From Asterella californica (lineage: Eukaryota > Streptophyta > Marchantiopsida > Marchantiales > Aytoniaceae), in contig JAYKYS010000008.1 of NCBI GenBank assembly GCA_036924285.1, positions 17,221,001 to 17,285,000 on the forward strand: 64,000 bases of DNA, given 5' to 3'. Below are positions 13,901 to 25,544 of the stretch, piece after piece; position 1 is the first letter of the stretch; each line of letters starts with the position of its first letter. The position numbers and the translations under genes were made by a program. The notes under the pieces are model-generated. The model did no database searches. It had not been told where the DNA came from and saw only the letters and a list, made by a program, of their open reading frames with translations.

Positions 13901-16900
13901 TGTCTGTGCAGAATGCTACGGAGTCTTTGTCTGCCTTTGTTCGCGAAGGAGGCGAAGAATTATTAACTTGGGGCGGTGACGCAAATCGTAGTCTTCATAT
14001 GCTTTTGGATGCGGCTGGCAGGTAAGGATCTTTGTTCTAAGACTGATTATGTTTTTTCACGAGGTATGGCATGCGTAGGTTTGAGTGTTAAAGTAATTTA
14101 TTCGTTCCTCAACTTCCTCAACCTCGATCCCGTTGCAGCAATCATCTGCGACGCCCTGCCATCTGAGGCTAAGCTGGGCTTGGGGCTTTAAAGTGGGTAA
14201 AGCTTTGAATATGTTCCCTACTAAAAGAGTAAAGTTTCCCTGGTCATTGCCGCAGGCTGTTGAATCCAGAAGTCGAAAGTTCTTCAGCACTTTTTGTCGG
14301 TGGTTTCGTCACAGCGTTGATACTCCATATGCCATCAAATATGGCACCCCATTTCAGCCAACTCATCATAGCCCTGCTCGCCCGTATGCGCGGGAGTGAA
14401 ATGATAGCCTTGAAGACATCAATTATAATAGTCATTGCTCGACTTGTAATTCTCTGTCCTCTCAAGTCTTTACTCGAGACATTTTATTCATTTTATGTCT
14501 TTGGACTCTATACTTCATATTTATCTGTTCATTATTGTTTTGTGGTATACCCTCCAGGTCCACATGAGCGCACCGAATGTTGGCCAGTTTGTCGATATGG
14601 TGGCCAGTTTGCCCGTTGATTATGACGCTCTAGAATACATGATGTCAGAATGGACAAAACTCCAAGGTGAGAGGCTCGTTGCGGAAGATAAAGTGACCGT
14701 CTTCCGTGTTCTCTATACTATCTATGATGCATAGATTCAGATGTCCCGGAACTGAACAGAAACTCCTGGACCGACAAGGCCCGGGTGAGTCGGAAAAGTC
14801 TTCAACTTCGGTCGATCACTTCCCCTACTCATCTTCAGCCTAACCCTCTCTGTTGGGTGCTGATGAGGTCAGAGAGCTGGTTGAGGTGCATGTGACGGGA
14901 GGGTGTTCCGCTGCATGCTCTGAGTGTATCTATGTGGTAATTGGGTTTCTGAGCGTACACCTACTCAGTACCTATATGCATCAGTGACCCTGTGGCAAAT
15001 ATTCTACCTCTATTCTCTTCTCTTTCTTTGCTTTCTATCTTCGGCCTGCCTGATAGCTCATATTTGATAAATCTTTGGTCTTCAAATTAAAGCTCTTCGT
15101 TGGATTCTTGGCTATCTCATTCTTGCTTGCCATCGACGATCTTCATTTAATACACTAAAGTTCTGTTTAACTCCTGCTTCAGTTCATTTCCAGCTCTTTC
15201 GGTTATGCATTTGATGTTGTTAGCATCAGTCACCTCCGTTACTTGTAAATGCTGGTTCGATTATTCCCGGATGCTTCACGGTTGATTCTCCAGACGATGC
15301 ATATTGTGTTTCTGTACGTTTATGTTTGTCATTATCTCTCTCGCTCAGATCGCTAGGCATCGCATTTTGTACTTGTCATCTCTCCTGCACTTCCCTACCT
15401 AGGAGTACCATCTTGGAAATGTGCTTTCGCTACACATTTCTCCTTGGTCGGACCTCGGTTATACACATTCGCGGACTACTCAAACCAAGTTAGATACATG
15501 TCACCACTCTTTGTTACTCACTTTGTACTTGCATGGGTTCAAAACTATTTTGGGGGTTACCTTAGTGTGCGGGGGAAGTTACTGTTGCTTTACCCGTGGA
15601 CCATGATATACTCGATATATATTGTTGTTCTTTGTTGAGTGCAGTTGCTTAGCTGTCGCGTGCAAGTGGCCGTCGTCGTTCATGAACCTTTTAAGTGACA
15701 CTTGCAGGTTGAAACCTGTCGTGATGATTGCAGGAGATATTCAAGGGTCATATCAGTTGAAAGTGAGCACGACTGCTTTGGCTTTGTTGCTAGACTGCGG
15801 ACACCCGCAACTCGCTCGCATCAACGTCCAAGGACATTTACTAGTAATATCAGAACCATGGACTTCACGAGCATTTCCTATTTCTGAACTGTGTCATCTG
15901 TCTTACATATGTTCAAGCTTGAAGCTTGTGATGAATTTCCTGTGAATAGGTTGCTTATTTCTGATATCACGGTTTCGAGCCGCTGAATGATATGCTGAAT
16001 CCTTAAGCTTTAAGGTTTTTCTGCTAATCATATTCGAACGTATTAATGTGCCGCAGACCAATACAAGTGGAATTGTGACACGATCTCGTTCTAAAGTTGC
16101 TCCCGTCCAGTACACGTCAATGGCTCTTCCTGCGAAGGTGCCTAACCTAGACTTAGGGTGTTACTGGTGAGATGTCAGTGAGGTTGGGTTTTAAGGCCTT
16201 TGACGTCGGTGTTCAGTCTCTGTTTTTACGAAGTGGCCAAGATAATGTTGTCGTACATAAATGCGATTTGAACTTTATACTGAAAAAAATTTTTGGAGCA
16301 GTTTTTGTCGTTGCTTGCAGATACCCTCTTAGAAATTAAAGATCAACAAACAGCCGCTCCCGATGAGGTGAAATCCGACCCCCGTCTTTGGAGTCCCCGT
16401 TATGTTATGGGAATTTTCTTTCGAATGGAAAGGATTGGATTTCATTTGGTAGTAAAGGTAATTGCAGTTGAAGGTTAAAGTTACTGATACTGATCTCTTG
16501 ATACTACTTCTCTACCTGTCAGGACGATGATTGGGATGAGATTGACGAGGATGAAGACGAATCAAGACCGTCTCCAGTATCAGCAGTCCCAGGATCTGAG
16601 AAATCAGTGTTTAAAGCCCTCGATGATGTGCAACATCTGTTGGAAGAGGATGTACGAAAAGACCATCGATTCTGTGACTTATTATTTTTGTTTGACTTCA
16701 AATGACAGTCCTTGTATCCTGTCCTTCCGAACGGAAGTCCGTCTTCAGAGAATCCATTTCATGTGTTATATATGTTTGAGCTGCAAAACGAACGATGTAC
16801 AAAGTGTGCCTAAGTCACGTGAGCTCAGAACATGGCACTGACTTTATCATCTTTGACAATTCCCTTACGCATCAGATTGAAGATGGAGACTATCAAGAAG

Positions 16901-19564
16901 ATCCCATTGCGGCAGCAGATCCGCTGAATCAGGTATCAGTCTACACGAACGACCTTGTTCATTCATGTACCCTGACGCCATTTACGGTGTTTCTTTTAAG
17001 TCCCCTTAACACTGGATTTTCCCTCTTGGGACCTTTCACCTTATTTCGGTGCGGTTCGTTCGTTTGCAGAGCCTTTTGATGGTCAACCTTATGCGTGTCT
17101 ACATAGTTCTTGCTACGATCTACCTAGGATTCCAGACAGAGACTCAACTTAGCCTACATACCACCCTCGAAATAGTTCGTCTTACAGATGGGTAGCTATT
17201 ACTAAAGCCCGCTTCATGATCTACACCATTGAGCACTTATCCGCCGTAAGCTATAAATAATACTCATTGTACAGACTCATTCGTTTCCAGAACTGACGCG
17301 TCATAAGCCAATTGTAATGTTTGAGGGACTAAACAGGACCTACCTATACCCTTACCTTCACACTCTGCCTCTGCAAGCCATACCATTACCTTACTCCGTT
17401 TTCTTGGAACGTTTCTCTAGTCAGCGCTTCACGACCTACGTTATGCCGTTGTTCTGTTTCCTCGGATGATCCTCTGTTCTAGCTACTTCCTTTCAGCTTC
17501 CATTCAGGCATTGCCTTTAGTTACCCCATATTCAGTTGCTATGTTTGGATCTTGTTCTTGTCCTGCTTTTCAGACTTGCATACATTGCACATCCTCTACA
17601 CGAATTTAACTGCTACTTTAGTGGTCCTGGGGTTTTCAAACCTAATGTTGGAAAGGAAACATACCTGGACCTACAGTGTAGTAATCTTTTGCGTTCAATA
17701 GAGAGTAGTTTGACGTTCAGGCACTAATGCATCCTCTAAACCCTACGGTCGACAAGGGCCTAACTCTTGATATATAAGCGAGAGTTTATATTAGCCAGAT
17801 ATCTTCTCAGCCTAAAGTTTGTGCCGTCTGACGCACTGCTTCAAACGCATACGGCGGAGCATTCTCGGACCCCATATAGGGCTCACACTGTTTACAGCTC
17901 TAACACTCTCCCCTGCACACAGGGGAGGGTGTCCCGGAACTGTACAGAAACTCCTGGACCGACAAGACCCTGATGAGTTGGAAAACTCCTCAGCATCGTT
18001 TGATCACTTCTCCTACTCATCTGTAGCCAAACCCTCTCTGTGGGTCCTGATGAAGTCAGAGAGCAGGTTGGGGTGCATGCGTTTGGAGAGTGTTCTGCAG
18101 CATGTTCCGAGTGTATCTTCTGGTAGTCAGGTTCTGGAGTGTACACCTACTCATTGCCTACATGCATCAGTGCCTTGTGCAAACATCATTTATATACTCT
18201 TTGCTTTACCTGTGCACCACTATATATACTCCTTTGCCTGGCTCATCGCTGATATCACTCGCCACTTCCGGCTGCTTTTGCTGATTGTTCTTGAACTCAT
18301 GTACACAAACTCCACTATTTGCGGTCTCGTATTCCCATTCGTTATTCGCCATCGAGGCTCTTCACTTATTCAACTTCGCTGATCTACCACTACACAAAGA
18401 ACGGGACTTTGCCCTGAGATGTCCCGGAACTGAAGAGAAGGCAAAGTTCCGGAACCGAATAGAAACTCCTGGACCGACGAGGCCCTGCGGAGTTGGAGTC
18501 CTCAGTTTCGATTGATCACTTTTCCTACTGATCTATAGCCTAACATCCCTGCTGGATGCTGATGAAATCAGAGAACAGGTTGAGGTACATGCAGCGGCAA
18601 GTGTGTTTTACCTGTATGCTCTGAGTGTCATCGGTGGTAGTCATCAGTTAGGTTTTTTGAGCTTACACTTACTCATTACCTGCAGCTGCGTCAGTGACCT
18701 TTGTTCAGAGAATTGCTTCAAACTTCCTACATCGTTCACCACGTGGCTGCTCGATTGCTTCTTTTATCACTTCCGGGTGCTTACTGATTCGGTCTTCAAA
18801 TGATGCATAGTGCTTAATCCTTTCACTTCTCGTCATTTCCTTGATAACTCGCTCTTGATGCACTGTACACATTGTTCTTCTGTTCTGCATTAGAGTCGAC
18901 ATATACCTAGATTCTAGCTGCACTGCCTATTGTACATCCCATCCTTTCTGGGCTTCCATACCTGGGGAACAATCTCTGGAAATGTGCTTCGTCCTACACA
19001 TTCGTATCCATCTGACCCTAGGTTATAACTTCTAACTGCTCAGTTCAAGTTAGCGTACACCTACGCCTAAGTGTGTGGACGAGAAGTCACTGTTTTTACG
19101 GGAACTACCGAGATATATATTCTAGGTTCATTTACGTTTTGTCGTTGGTGTCCATACTAAATGTTCACGGAATTGAACGTTTTTAACCTGTCCTGTTTCT
19201 TATACATCTAAATAACTTGCCCTCTCTCAAGGTGCTGATCACCATCTGAAACCTGTGAACTGTTTCCAGATCAATCTTTCAGTGCACCTGAGAAACTTTA
19301 TGAAGCAGTTTTTGGCTCAAGACCCAGCAAACTCTGAACGGCTGTTCCAGGTAGAGTTCGGTTTATTCCGCTGGATATACTCTCACTAGTAATCAGGCAA
19401 CGGGGAACTTCCTTTAAGTTTCAGATCTTCTTTCTGAATTCCAAGTGGGTCTAACTCTGGTTCTCCTGTGGTTTCCGCATTCTGGTCTAACTCTGGTTCT
19501 CCCGTGGTTTCCGCAGGAATTGAACCCTCGTCAGAAATCTGCTGTGCAAGCTGCGGTTGTGTGA
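4952..19564 (+). CDS. Importin-9-like karyopherin (importin-beta family), 33 exons
   Basis: Nuclear transport receptor of the importin-beta superfamily; animal importin-9 carries histone H2A-H2B and other cargo under RanGTP control. Coding exons: 4952-5084, 5333-5394, 5756-5848, 6087-6258, 6592-6707, 6796-6882, 7106-7222, 7349-7412, 7500-7642, 7798-7845, 8228-8293, 9572-9647, 9920-10050, 10286-10345, 10617-10686, 10813-10877, 11145-11206, 11330-11453, 11600-11657, 11960-12072, 12374-12451, 12770-12832, 13653-13748, 13912-14021, 14256-14445, 14558-14666, 15734-15843, 16057-16137, 16302-16367, 16523-16651, 16876-16932, 19270-19350, 19517-19564. They total 3078 nt, 1025 residues, close to my recollection of the Arabidopsis homologue; phases agree at every junction. 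Family landmarks are DWPEEWPDL (exon 4), [11 protein letters not shown] (exon 7), [12 protein letters not shown] (exons 17-18), [10 protein letters not shown] (exon 20), and an acidic run [13 protein letters not shown] (exon 30) matching the acidic loop near the C-terminus of importin-9. The ATG at 4952 gives the family-like N-terminus. Splice sites are GT-AG except introns 2 and 13. Small exon-boundary errors remain possible. Confidence 0.93.
5395..5755 (+). other. AT-AC (U12-type) intron 2 of the importin-9-like gene
   Basis: The exon 2/3 junction only restores the conserved [12 protein letters not shown] stretch if the intron runs from CAG|ATATCCTC (5395) to CTCTCGCAC|TTAGCG (5755). ATATCCT is the hallmark 5' splice site of minor-spliceosome AT-AC introns. 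TTACACTTAAT at 5735-5745 resembles the U12 branch site, with the putative branch adenine about 11 nt before the AC end, within the short distance such introns need. The only alternative GT donor nearby (GTTAGC, 5408) would insert unmatched residues. Confidence 0.85.
10051..10285 (+). other. GC-AG intron 13 of the importin-9-like gene
   Basis: Exon 13 ends TGGTGGAAG and the intron begins GCAAGT, a standard GC-type donor with otherwise perfect U1 complementarity. The intron ends CATGCAG before TTACGAGAAGC. The join gives WWKLREA, matching the conserved WWRLREA of the family and keeping the frame. Confidence 0.85.
12209..12246. repeat. Perfect 15-bp inverted repeat in intron 20
   Basis: Arms 12209-12223 and 12232-12246 are exact reverse complements around an 8-nt loop, in the 301-bp intron between exons 20 and 21 of the importin gene. 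It could be a miniature transposon remnant or an RNA hairpin; too short to decide. Confidence 0.7.
14742..15630 (+). repeat. Intronic repeat family R, copy 1 (intron 26)
   Basis: Begins near TGTCCCGGAACTGAACAG, followed by AAACTCCTGGACCGACAA, and contains a CTACTCATC...CAGCCTAACCCTCTCTG block, a GTACACCTACTCA block and, near the far end, GGAAATGTGCTTTCGC. The same blocks appear in the same order and orientation in two further copies in intron 31. It accounts for most of the unusual 1067-bp length of intron 26. No coding frame. Confidence 0.7.
17930..18416 (+). repeat. Intronic repeat family R, copy 2 (intron 31, truncated)
   Basis: Starts at GTCCCGGAACTGTACAG and carries the CTCCTGGACCGACAA, CTACTCATC and GTACACCTACTCA blocks of the family, then stops where the next copy starts. 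Immediately before it is an 8-bp hairpin, CTCCCCTG (17908) and CAGGGGAG (17920). Confidence 0.65.
18417..19130 (+). repeat. Intronic repeat family R, copy 3 (intron 31)
   Basis: Begins GATGTCCCGGAACTGAAGAG, with a short local duplication of its own first bases (CCGGAACCGAATAG near 18450). It continues through the GGACCGACGAGG and CTACTGATC blocks to a GGAAATGTGCTTCG block near 18975, so it is close to full length compared with the copy at 14742. Together with copy 2 it makes intron 31 the longest of the gene (2337 bp). Confidence 0.65.
19449..19515 (+). repeat. Tandem duplication of the last 3' splice-site region
   Basis: A 31-bp unit (GTCTAACTCTGG... to ...TTTCCGCA) occurs at 19449-19479 and again at 19485-19515, with one substitution. 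The second copy continues G, giving the real acceptor CCGCAG|GAATTG of exon 33; the first continues T (CCGCAT), so it is not an AG acceptor. Confidence 0.85.
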
Positions 19565-22500
19565 ATTCACGCAGGGGGCAGTCCTTACAATCCGTTGGTC
19601 CACCTGATGGCGAGAAGACGTTGCTCTGCGGGTGCTTAGATGAGATGCTGTGATGCTACCACAGTTATAGGGGCTGTAGCATCCAGGAAGCACACTGTTA
19701 TTACGGTTGCCAGGTTTTACCCTAGCAGAGTTAGATTGATGCAGCTACCGGGTGCTTCCGATCAGTATAATGTGGGTAAGTTTATTTAGATACCCGCGTC
19801 TGGAAGGCAAGGTCTTCGATTTTGTGGTGTTCCTCTTGGATGTTCCCCTCGGATGAACCGAGTTGGTAACTAAGTTTTGGCAGCTGATGGCCAGAACTTA
19901 GCAATAAATTCCACGAGTGTATGTATGGCACATGATACCTTTCGTTCCGAACAAGAGTCGGGCAGGACAGCATGAGAAGATAACGACTAAGGAAGACAAA
20001 TGAAGTGTACTTCTAATGCTCTTGAGGAAAGTTGGGTTATTGGTGGTTTCAGTTCCCTACACGTAGCAAGGAGCCAGCTATAACTCATCATGGTGAGGAC
20101 AGACTCCCCTGTTCGCTGGAAGATACAAAAGGCGAGTGTTAAAAGGAATTCTTCCAAGAAATACGAATTGTTTTTGTTACTTGACCAACCTTCAGGAGAA
20201 GAAGTTCATGGCACAGTTGTACTTTTGTTAATCGAACGCGGGTTAAACCGAAACCCTTTGGTTCCGAACAAATCCGATGAAATTAATGAATGTCGTGTGC
20301 CAAATGAGTTTGAATGAGTTTGAATTCGACTAGAAGAGGATTATTTATTCATTAATTTGATATGCACTCTCCATGCACATTATTTATTCACCTCTTCCAA
20401 GTTCGGAAGATGGGAAAAATATGGACTCTTTCTAATTTATGTCTTAACGTTTCTTCTTGGAGAAGTTAGACTATAAAGGGTTTTGATATTGCAGCGGCCA
20501 TGTGTTATGAAGTGAATTGCTTTGAATTTAGAAATTTAAATTATTTATATAGATTTAATATATTAAATTTAGACAAAATTTGTTCCTAACGAATTTCTCT
20601 TCCTCGAGCATCAGCCATTGCATTCTGGGCGTTTTTATTTTGATGAGGCATCGTATGACATACTACCTCAAGCGTTAGTATAATGTATTTTTCACTTGCA
20701 AACAAACCGGTTGATGATAAATTTTTGAACTGAGCCAACGCTTGTCTATTTTTTTCTACTCAGCCAGAATTGCATCTTACCTACATATTTATTCATTCGT
20801 TTTAGCACTCGTGTTCACTAGCGCTCATTTTACCCATTCATTGAACTTAGGGCCTATGCTGACAGCAACTATTACCTGTATGTATATTTAGACTGAGTTT
20901 GAGATTTTGTGCAGATGTAGAGTCTAAAGATATAGTGCAGCAGTAATTGTATTCGAGTTTCAGTATACACGCAAGTAATAATTACTTCGAGCATAAGTGC
21001 ATGCAGCCGTAACTATATTCTAAAAAGGATAATGACAAGACATGACGATTGGTTTACTCCAACTGCGGATGGGACTTTTATTTCAATTTATTTCTGTTTG
21101 CATGCACACTAACTTTTACCCGAAGAGATTTTAAGATCTCCTAAATGTCTCGATGTACGCATCAAGGCACTGTCTAATTGTTCGGAGAAAAAAGAGGAGC
21201 AACTGTAAACGCCAGGGCATTGTATATTTGTTAGGAGGCGGGTGAAAGTGGTAAAGAGTTTTCTTTGGAAGTCCAGAATTGGTTCGCTTTATTGCTCCTC
21301 AAGAGGAAAGGAGAGCGAACAGTTTTGAGTGAGGCACCCGTGCGTATATTCACGGAGTAGGTAAAAAAATAAACTCACAATAAATGAATATATAAATATA
21401 TTCAGGTTCCCGGACCTGTACCGTTAGTAGCCAAACATTTTATTCATGCCTCTTGGTTTATATCCTGGTCTTCCTGCGTTTTCAGGTATGGATTAATAAT
21501 AAATATTTAATTATTTTTATTTACTTGGTATATGATTTCCATTAACACTTATACATCCCCCTCCGCCAGCGAGCGAAAGTTCCCCAGAAGTTCATCGAGC
21601 ATGCATATCATATTCAAGCAGTTTTAGTTTTGTTGCAGTTGTTACCAGTGAATGGTCCTTTTCAATTTTTGAAATGGGAGGTCTCAGTGGCCAACAAGGC
21701 CGGCATAGAAATTCAAACTTGGTGGTCATATATTCACATTCTGGATGCTGGAGAACATGTTGGTGCCACTGACATAAACATATGCTCATCAACAGAACTA
21801 TGTGAACGTTATCCTCTTGAAGCTTTCTGAACAGTGAGTGAGTAAACTCTCTCTTTCTTACTCGTCACATGATTATCAAGGCTTGTCAATTTAGCAGCGA
21901 ACTTCCGTTGCTTGTCATTTCCGAGTAGTCCTGTGAACATATGTTCGCCGAAACTGGATGATCTGCGAGGGCTCTTACGGTATCTCTTGCCACGGCGCTT
22001 TATCCGATAACTGGAACACAGGTATTGAACCCTCGGGACATATGCAGCTTACGCGCGCCACATATCTCGTGGTAACGTTATAAAACATAATGACCAGCAA
22101 TATGCTTTATGTGTGTATCCTTTAAAAACACGTGCAACCTCCCTAAATTTTCATAGAGCAAATAGCTGGTCATTTTCGCACCAGAGGAATGAAAACTGAT
22201 AGATCTGGATATTTTCGACGTCGTGGACAAAGTCATCCTAAAGCATGTTTAATAATGCAATAAGAATGACACGATGATCACATGTTTTGAATACTGACGG
22301 TGCGTCGAACAGTATAAAATTTATTTATGTTCTCCCAAATTTGTTTTTGTTTCACTTTGATCTTTCTTGGCCAAAAAACTTTACACTTGAAAGAGAAAGG
22401 AAAAAAATAAACCTGTAAGTAAACGAAACTTGAACTTAAATTCTCTGTGGAAAATAAACAGATTTAAACAGATGAAACAGAAACAATTCTCTGTACTTTT

Positions 22501-24220
22501 ATTTTCTTCGAGAACCTGTAAGAAAACATACTTAAGCTTCGCTGTTTGCTGCCTGACACCAGCAGCTACATGCATGGCCTCCCTTAGCAGATCAGTGCTC
22601 AAGAGCTTCAGAATCTCTTTCAGTGTGCACAGTACTGTACATGTCAGCCTCAGGCATATGCCATTTAGCAGATTATCACGATCAGCTTGGTTAATTAGCT
22701 CGCCGGTCGACACGACCAGCTGAAGTTGAAAACGTGAACAAAAGATCCGGAAGATCAGGACTGCTGAGGGCTGTCTTCATTCAGACCAGGTGAAGGACAA
22801 TTCTATCTCAACGTGGAAGGTCGGCACTTTTGGCCGAAGCTTTCTTGGTTTTGACGGGAAAAATGGACGAGAATCTATCGACTTCAACAACAGAGAAAGC
22901 CTGCAGCAGCAGGAAGCTTGCTAGCTGCTGCTCTCCGTTATTGTGGGGTCGAAGCGACCTTCTTATGAGCGTTTGTTTGTGCATGTACACAAAAGCAGGT
23001 CTTAAAACACTGATGCAATTAATGCGCTCAGGGAGCTTCAAGCTCGATCGTGGGAGTAGCTAACTAGTGCAGTAATCATAATACAGCGACGGTTGAACAC
23101 GAGGTCCTCAGTCCGAGCTATTGGGCTTGAACAACTTCAGCCCTTCATCATAAAATTTATTACTTCAAAACATGATAACCAGAAACTTAAGATTAATCTA
23201 AACTAGTTCTGTCTATGAAAAATGATATCTTCAAAAAAATATGTAATAATTTCTTTATAAAACTAATTAATTAAAAATTAATATTCTGAAATTTATAGAA
23301 AAAAATACCATAAATTTTAATGTCAATTTTTTAGAAAATAAGAGGTGTTTAATATTACAACTCTTGGAAGTGTTACTTGATTTTTATTAAGAATCTCCTC
23401 CAATTTCAATTCTTAACATTTCTCTATCGATACTAAATAGTCTACTTTGAGACTAATCATAACTCGTAAGCTAGTGAATAGCTTACCAGTTATGATTAAG
23501 AATTTGATTTGATTCTTTATTTCATAGATTGCAAAAGGAGATAAAGAACTAATCACAATAATCAGATTTTCTATAACGTTAAATTTCTCAAATCTGTGAA
23601 GGCAAACTTGCAGAATAAGGTATTCTGGATACCCGGAGCACTTGTAGTCATACTTTGGGTTTAAGAGTACAATTGAAGAGGATACTTTCTGGTTTTTTTG
23701 GTATTCTCGACGTGATTATTATCATTTATCATCTACCAAAGAAGTAGGTAGATATCAATTTTGTCAAGAGATGTTATCCATGTTAGGATTATTATATTTT
23801 GTGTAAAATGGACGAAGTTCAAAGACATATTAACTTTTAAACTTTTTATAAGTGCCTTTGGTAGACGATACATGCACAAACTAAAGGTGAACTCACATGG
23901 TTCATTTGGAGCCATTTTGGGATGTAAGACGACACTTTCTGTTAGAGCCTCTTTAAACATATGACCTGGTCTGTCTCAACACGGAAATTGAAATTCAGAA
24001 AATGAAATTGTCCAAAAAACAGAGAAATAAGAAACCTTTTAGTTTTGGTTCAAAAATATAAACTGAAAATACAATAATTTTTATTTCAAAAAGTATTGTA
24101 TTTTCTTGAACTGTTACATTAATGTTACTAGCATTCTATCTTCTTGAACTCTTTTAGCTGCTTTTCAGCAATTCTTTGTCACAAAACGTGATGAGCTTGT
24201 TGATTTCATAAGTGTTGTCG
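19565..24220. other. Intergenic region downstream of the importin gene
   Basis: No gene recognised. 19565-20330 probably includes the importin 3' UTR (an AATAAA-like hexamer is at about 19904, unproven). A two-stem-loop repeat copy is at 20370-20480 and a shared end motif at 21571-21597. Overlapping frames of about 100 codons on both strands at 22381-23063 match no family I know. 23150-24100 is strongly AT-rich. Confidence 0.4.
20370..20480 (-). repeat. Two-stem-loop dispersed repeat, copy 2 (inverted order)
   Basis: Stem-loop B comes first (CCTCTTCC / GGAAGATGGG, about 20391-20414, inside an ATGCACATTATTTATTCAC flank), then stem-loop A (TTATGTCTTAAC at 20437-20448 against GTTAGACTATAA near 20465-20476). 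The order is reversed relative to the copies at 3590 and 41605, which fits insertion in the opposite direction. About 1.1 kb further on, 21571-21597 reads as the complement of the end motif at 41605-41630. Confidence 0.5.
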
Positions 24221-24717
24221 TGTTGTACGTGGACCTGTACAGTGAAAACTAGTTGTAGAGAGATTTTTTTCTCTATTGTGTACGTAATTGTAGAAGAAGT
24301 TGCACCCTAGTTTGGCAAGCTGGGCAGGAGCTAAGCTGGGATGATGCTTGACAAGCTGCCCCCTAGCTTGGGATGAAATACCACCCTGAAGGAGGCAAAA
24401 AGTTCCAGAATGCAGAGCTCGTCGAGAAGAGCGACTTCATACTTTCGGTTTCGAGAAAAAGCGTTATAGACGATAGTTAGTACAGTCTTAAGTTGTAAAA
24501 AGTGCGAAAGAGAGAAATCTGTCAATTCTAGCTCGTGACTAGAATCCATGATCTGGCAGCATGAGTGTGTAGGTGTTCGTGAGTACTATAGTTTTGACTT
24601 CTCATTCACTAGAAACGGAGTTGTACAGAGAAGTTAGTGTAGGAAAAGCTAGTAAAGAATGTATAGAAAATTTTCCTTAAAGATATGTACAAACTTTGTT
24701 TATCTTTTTAACCGAAG

Positions 24718-24790
24718 CACAGGCCATCCTAGTGATAGGGCGCCTGCCTAGGAGAAAAGTGATCTCAGGATCAGTTCCCCCTGGCCTGTG
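24718..24790 (+). other. tRNA-like module inside the 5' LTR
   Basis: Exactly 73 nt, closed by a perfect 8-bp stem (CACAGGCC, 24718-24725; GGCCTGTG, 24783-24790). Inside, TAGTGATAGGGCGCCTGC resembles the D-arm/A box of eukaryotic tRNAs, and GGATCAGTTCC (24768-24778) resembles the GGTTCGANTCC B box at about the right spacing. The anticodon arm is poor and the T-loop deviates from consensus, so it is a tRNA-derived sequence and not a working tRNA gene. The 3' LTR has the same module. Confidence 0.6.
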
Positions 24791-24919
24791 TTTCCTATTC
24801 TGACATGTTGGCCTCCTGGAAAGAAGTCTATGTTGGATATGTAGCCACGTCATGCATATCTAAAGACGAGAGACCAGTAGATCTCTTTTAATCGTGAGCT
24901 TCTTGGCCTAAGCCTCCGC

Positions 24920-25050
24920 ATGCCACCTTGAATATACCATGGGAGATATCTGGTGCGCATATGGGGGGGTTGTAAGCCTTGTGGAGCAGCCCCATAAGTG
25001 TAAGGGCTTCGGCCTACATTGGATGACTTGTGGTATATTCAAGATGGCAT
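24920..25050 (+). repeat. Long stem-loop inside the 5' LTR
   Basis: A 20-nt arm at 24920-24939 is complementary to 25031-25050 with a single mismatch. The intervening ~90 nt contain shorter self-complementary pieces (GCCTTGTGG / CCCCATAAG, GGCTTCGGCC). The structure begins about 130 nt after the tRNA-like module. Confidence 0.75.
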
Positions 25051-25544
25051 CAAGAGCACGGGAAACTTTGATTAATTAAGGGGTCAGTTTAGCTAAGGGG
25101 CTGCTTTGATAAGTAGTTGCACGTATAAGGACGGTAAGAGGCCCGCTTAGCTAGGGGCTTATCTTTTAGGTAAATCAACTTGCGGCGGTTTCCGAAGGGG
25201 ATTTTTTATCGAGAACTGATAGAGGAGAGAGGAGACGCGTGTAGGAGAGAGAAGAGAGATTTTTGACAATTGAAGACTTTGATGATGGAATCGACACTGA
25301 AATAAAGATTATTGAGTCTTGAAAGGCCTATGTGTGTATTTGAGTGTTTGATTTGCAGTTGGTGGACGCAAGAGACATAATTTTGAGTTCTCATCCCTTG
25401 TCACAATCTGTCTTCTTTTTTATCGTTCTCCTGATCAATCGTAGTCAGGAGGTCCGTCCTCCCCAAGAAAGACTCTCGTCACGACATCTGGTGGTTCCAC
25501 TGAGAGCTATTAGGGTGATTGATTTGGAGGATTGATTAGATTGA

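Larger units (their letters stand above)
24221..25341 (+). repeat. 5' LTR of the gypsy element
   Basis: Begins TGTTGTACGTGG and ends near CTATGTGTGTATTT; the outer base pairs are uncertain by a few nucleotides because the ends lack an obvious TG...CA pair. It aligns along its length with 31472-32597. It contains a tRNA-like module (24718-24790) and a long stem-loop (24920-25050). Confidence 0.88.

Noticed and set aside
22381..23063. Opposed frames of 75-110 codons on both strands
   Set aside because: No family resemblance, no convincing splice structure, and both strands are equally open.
24718..24790. A genuine tRNA gene
   Set aside because: The anticodon arm is poor, the T-loop deviates from consensus and it lies inside an LTR; kept only as a tRNA-like module.
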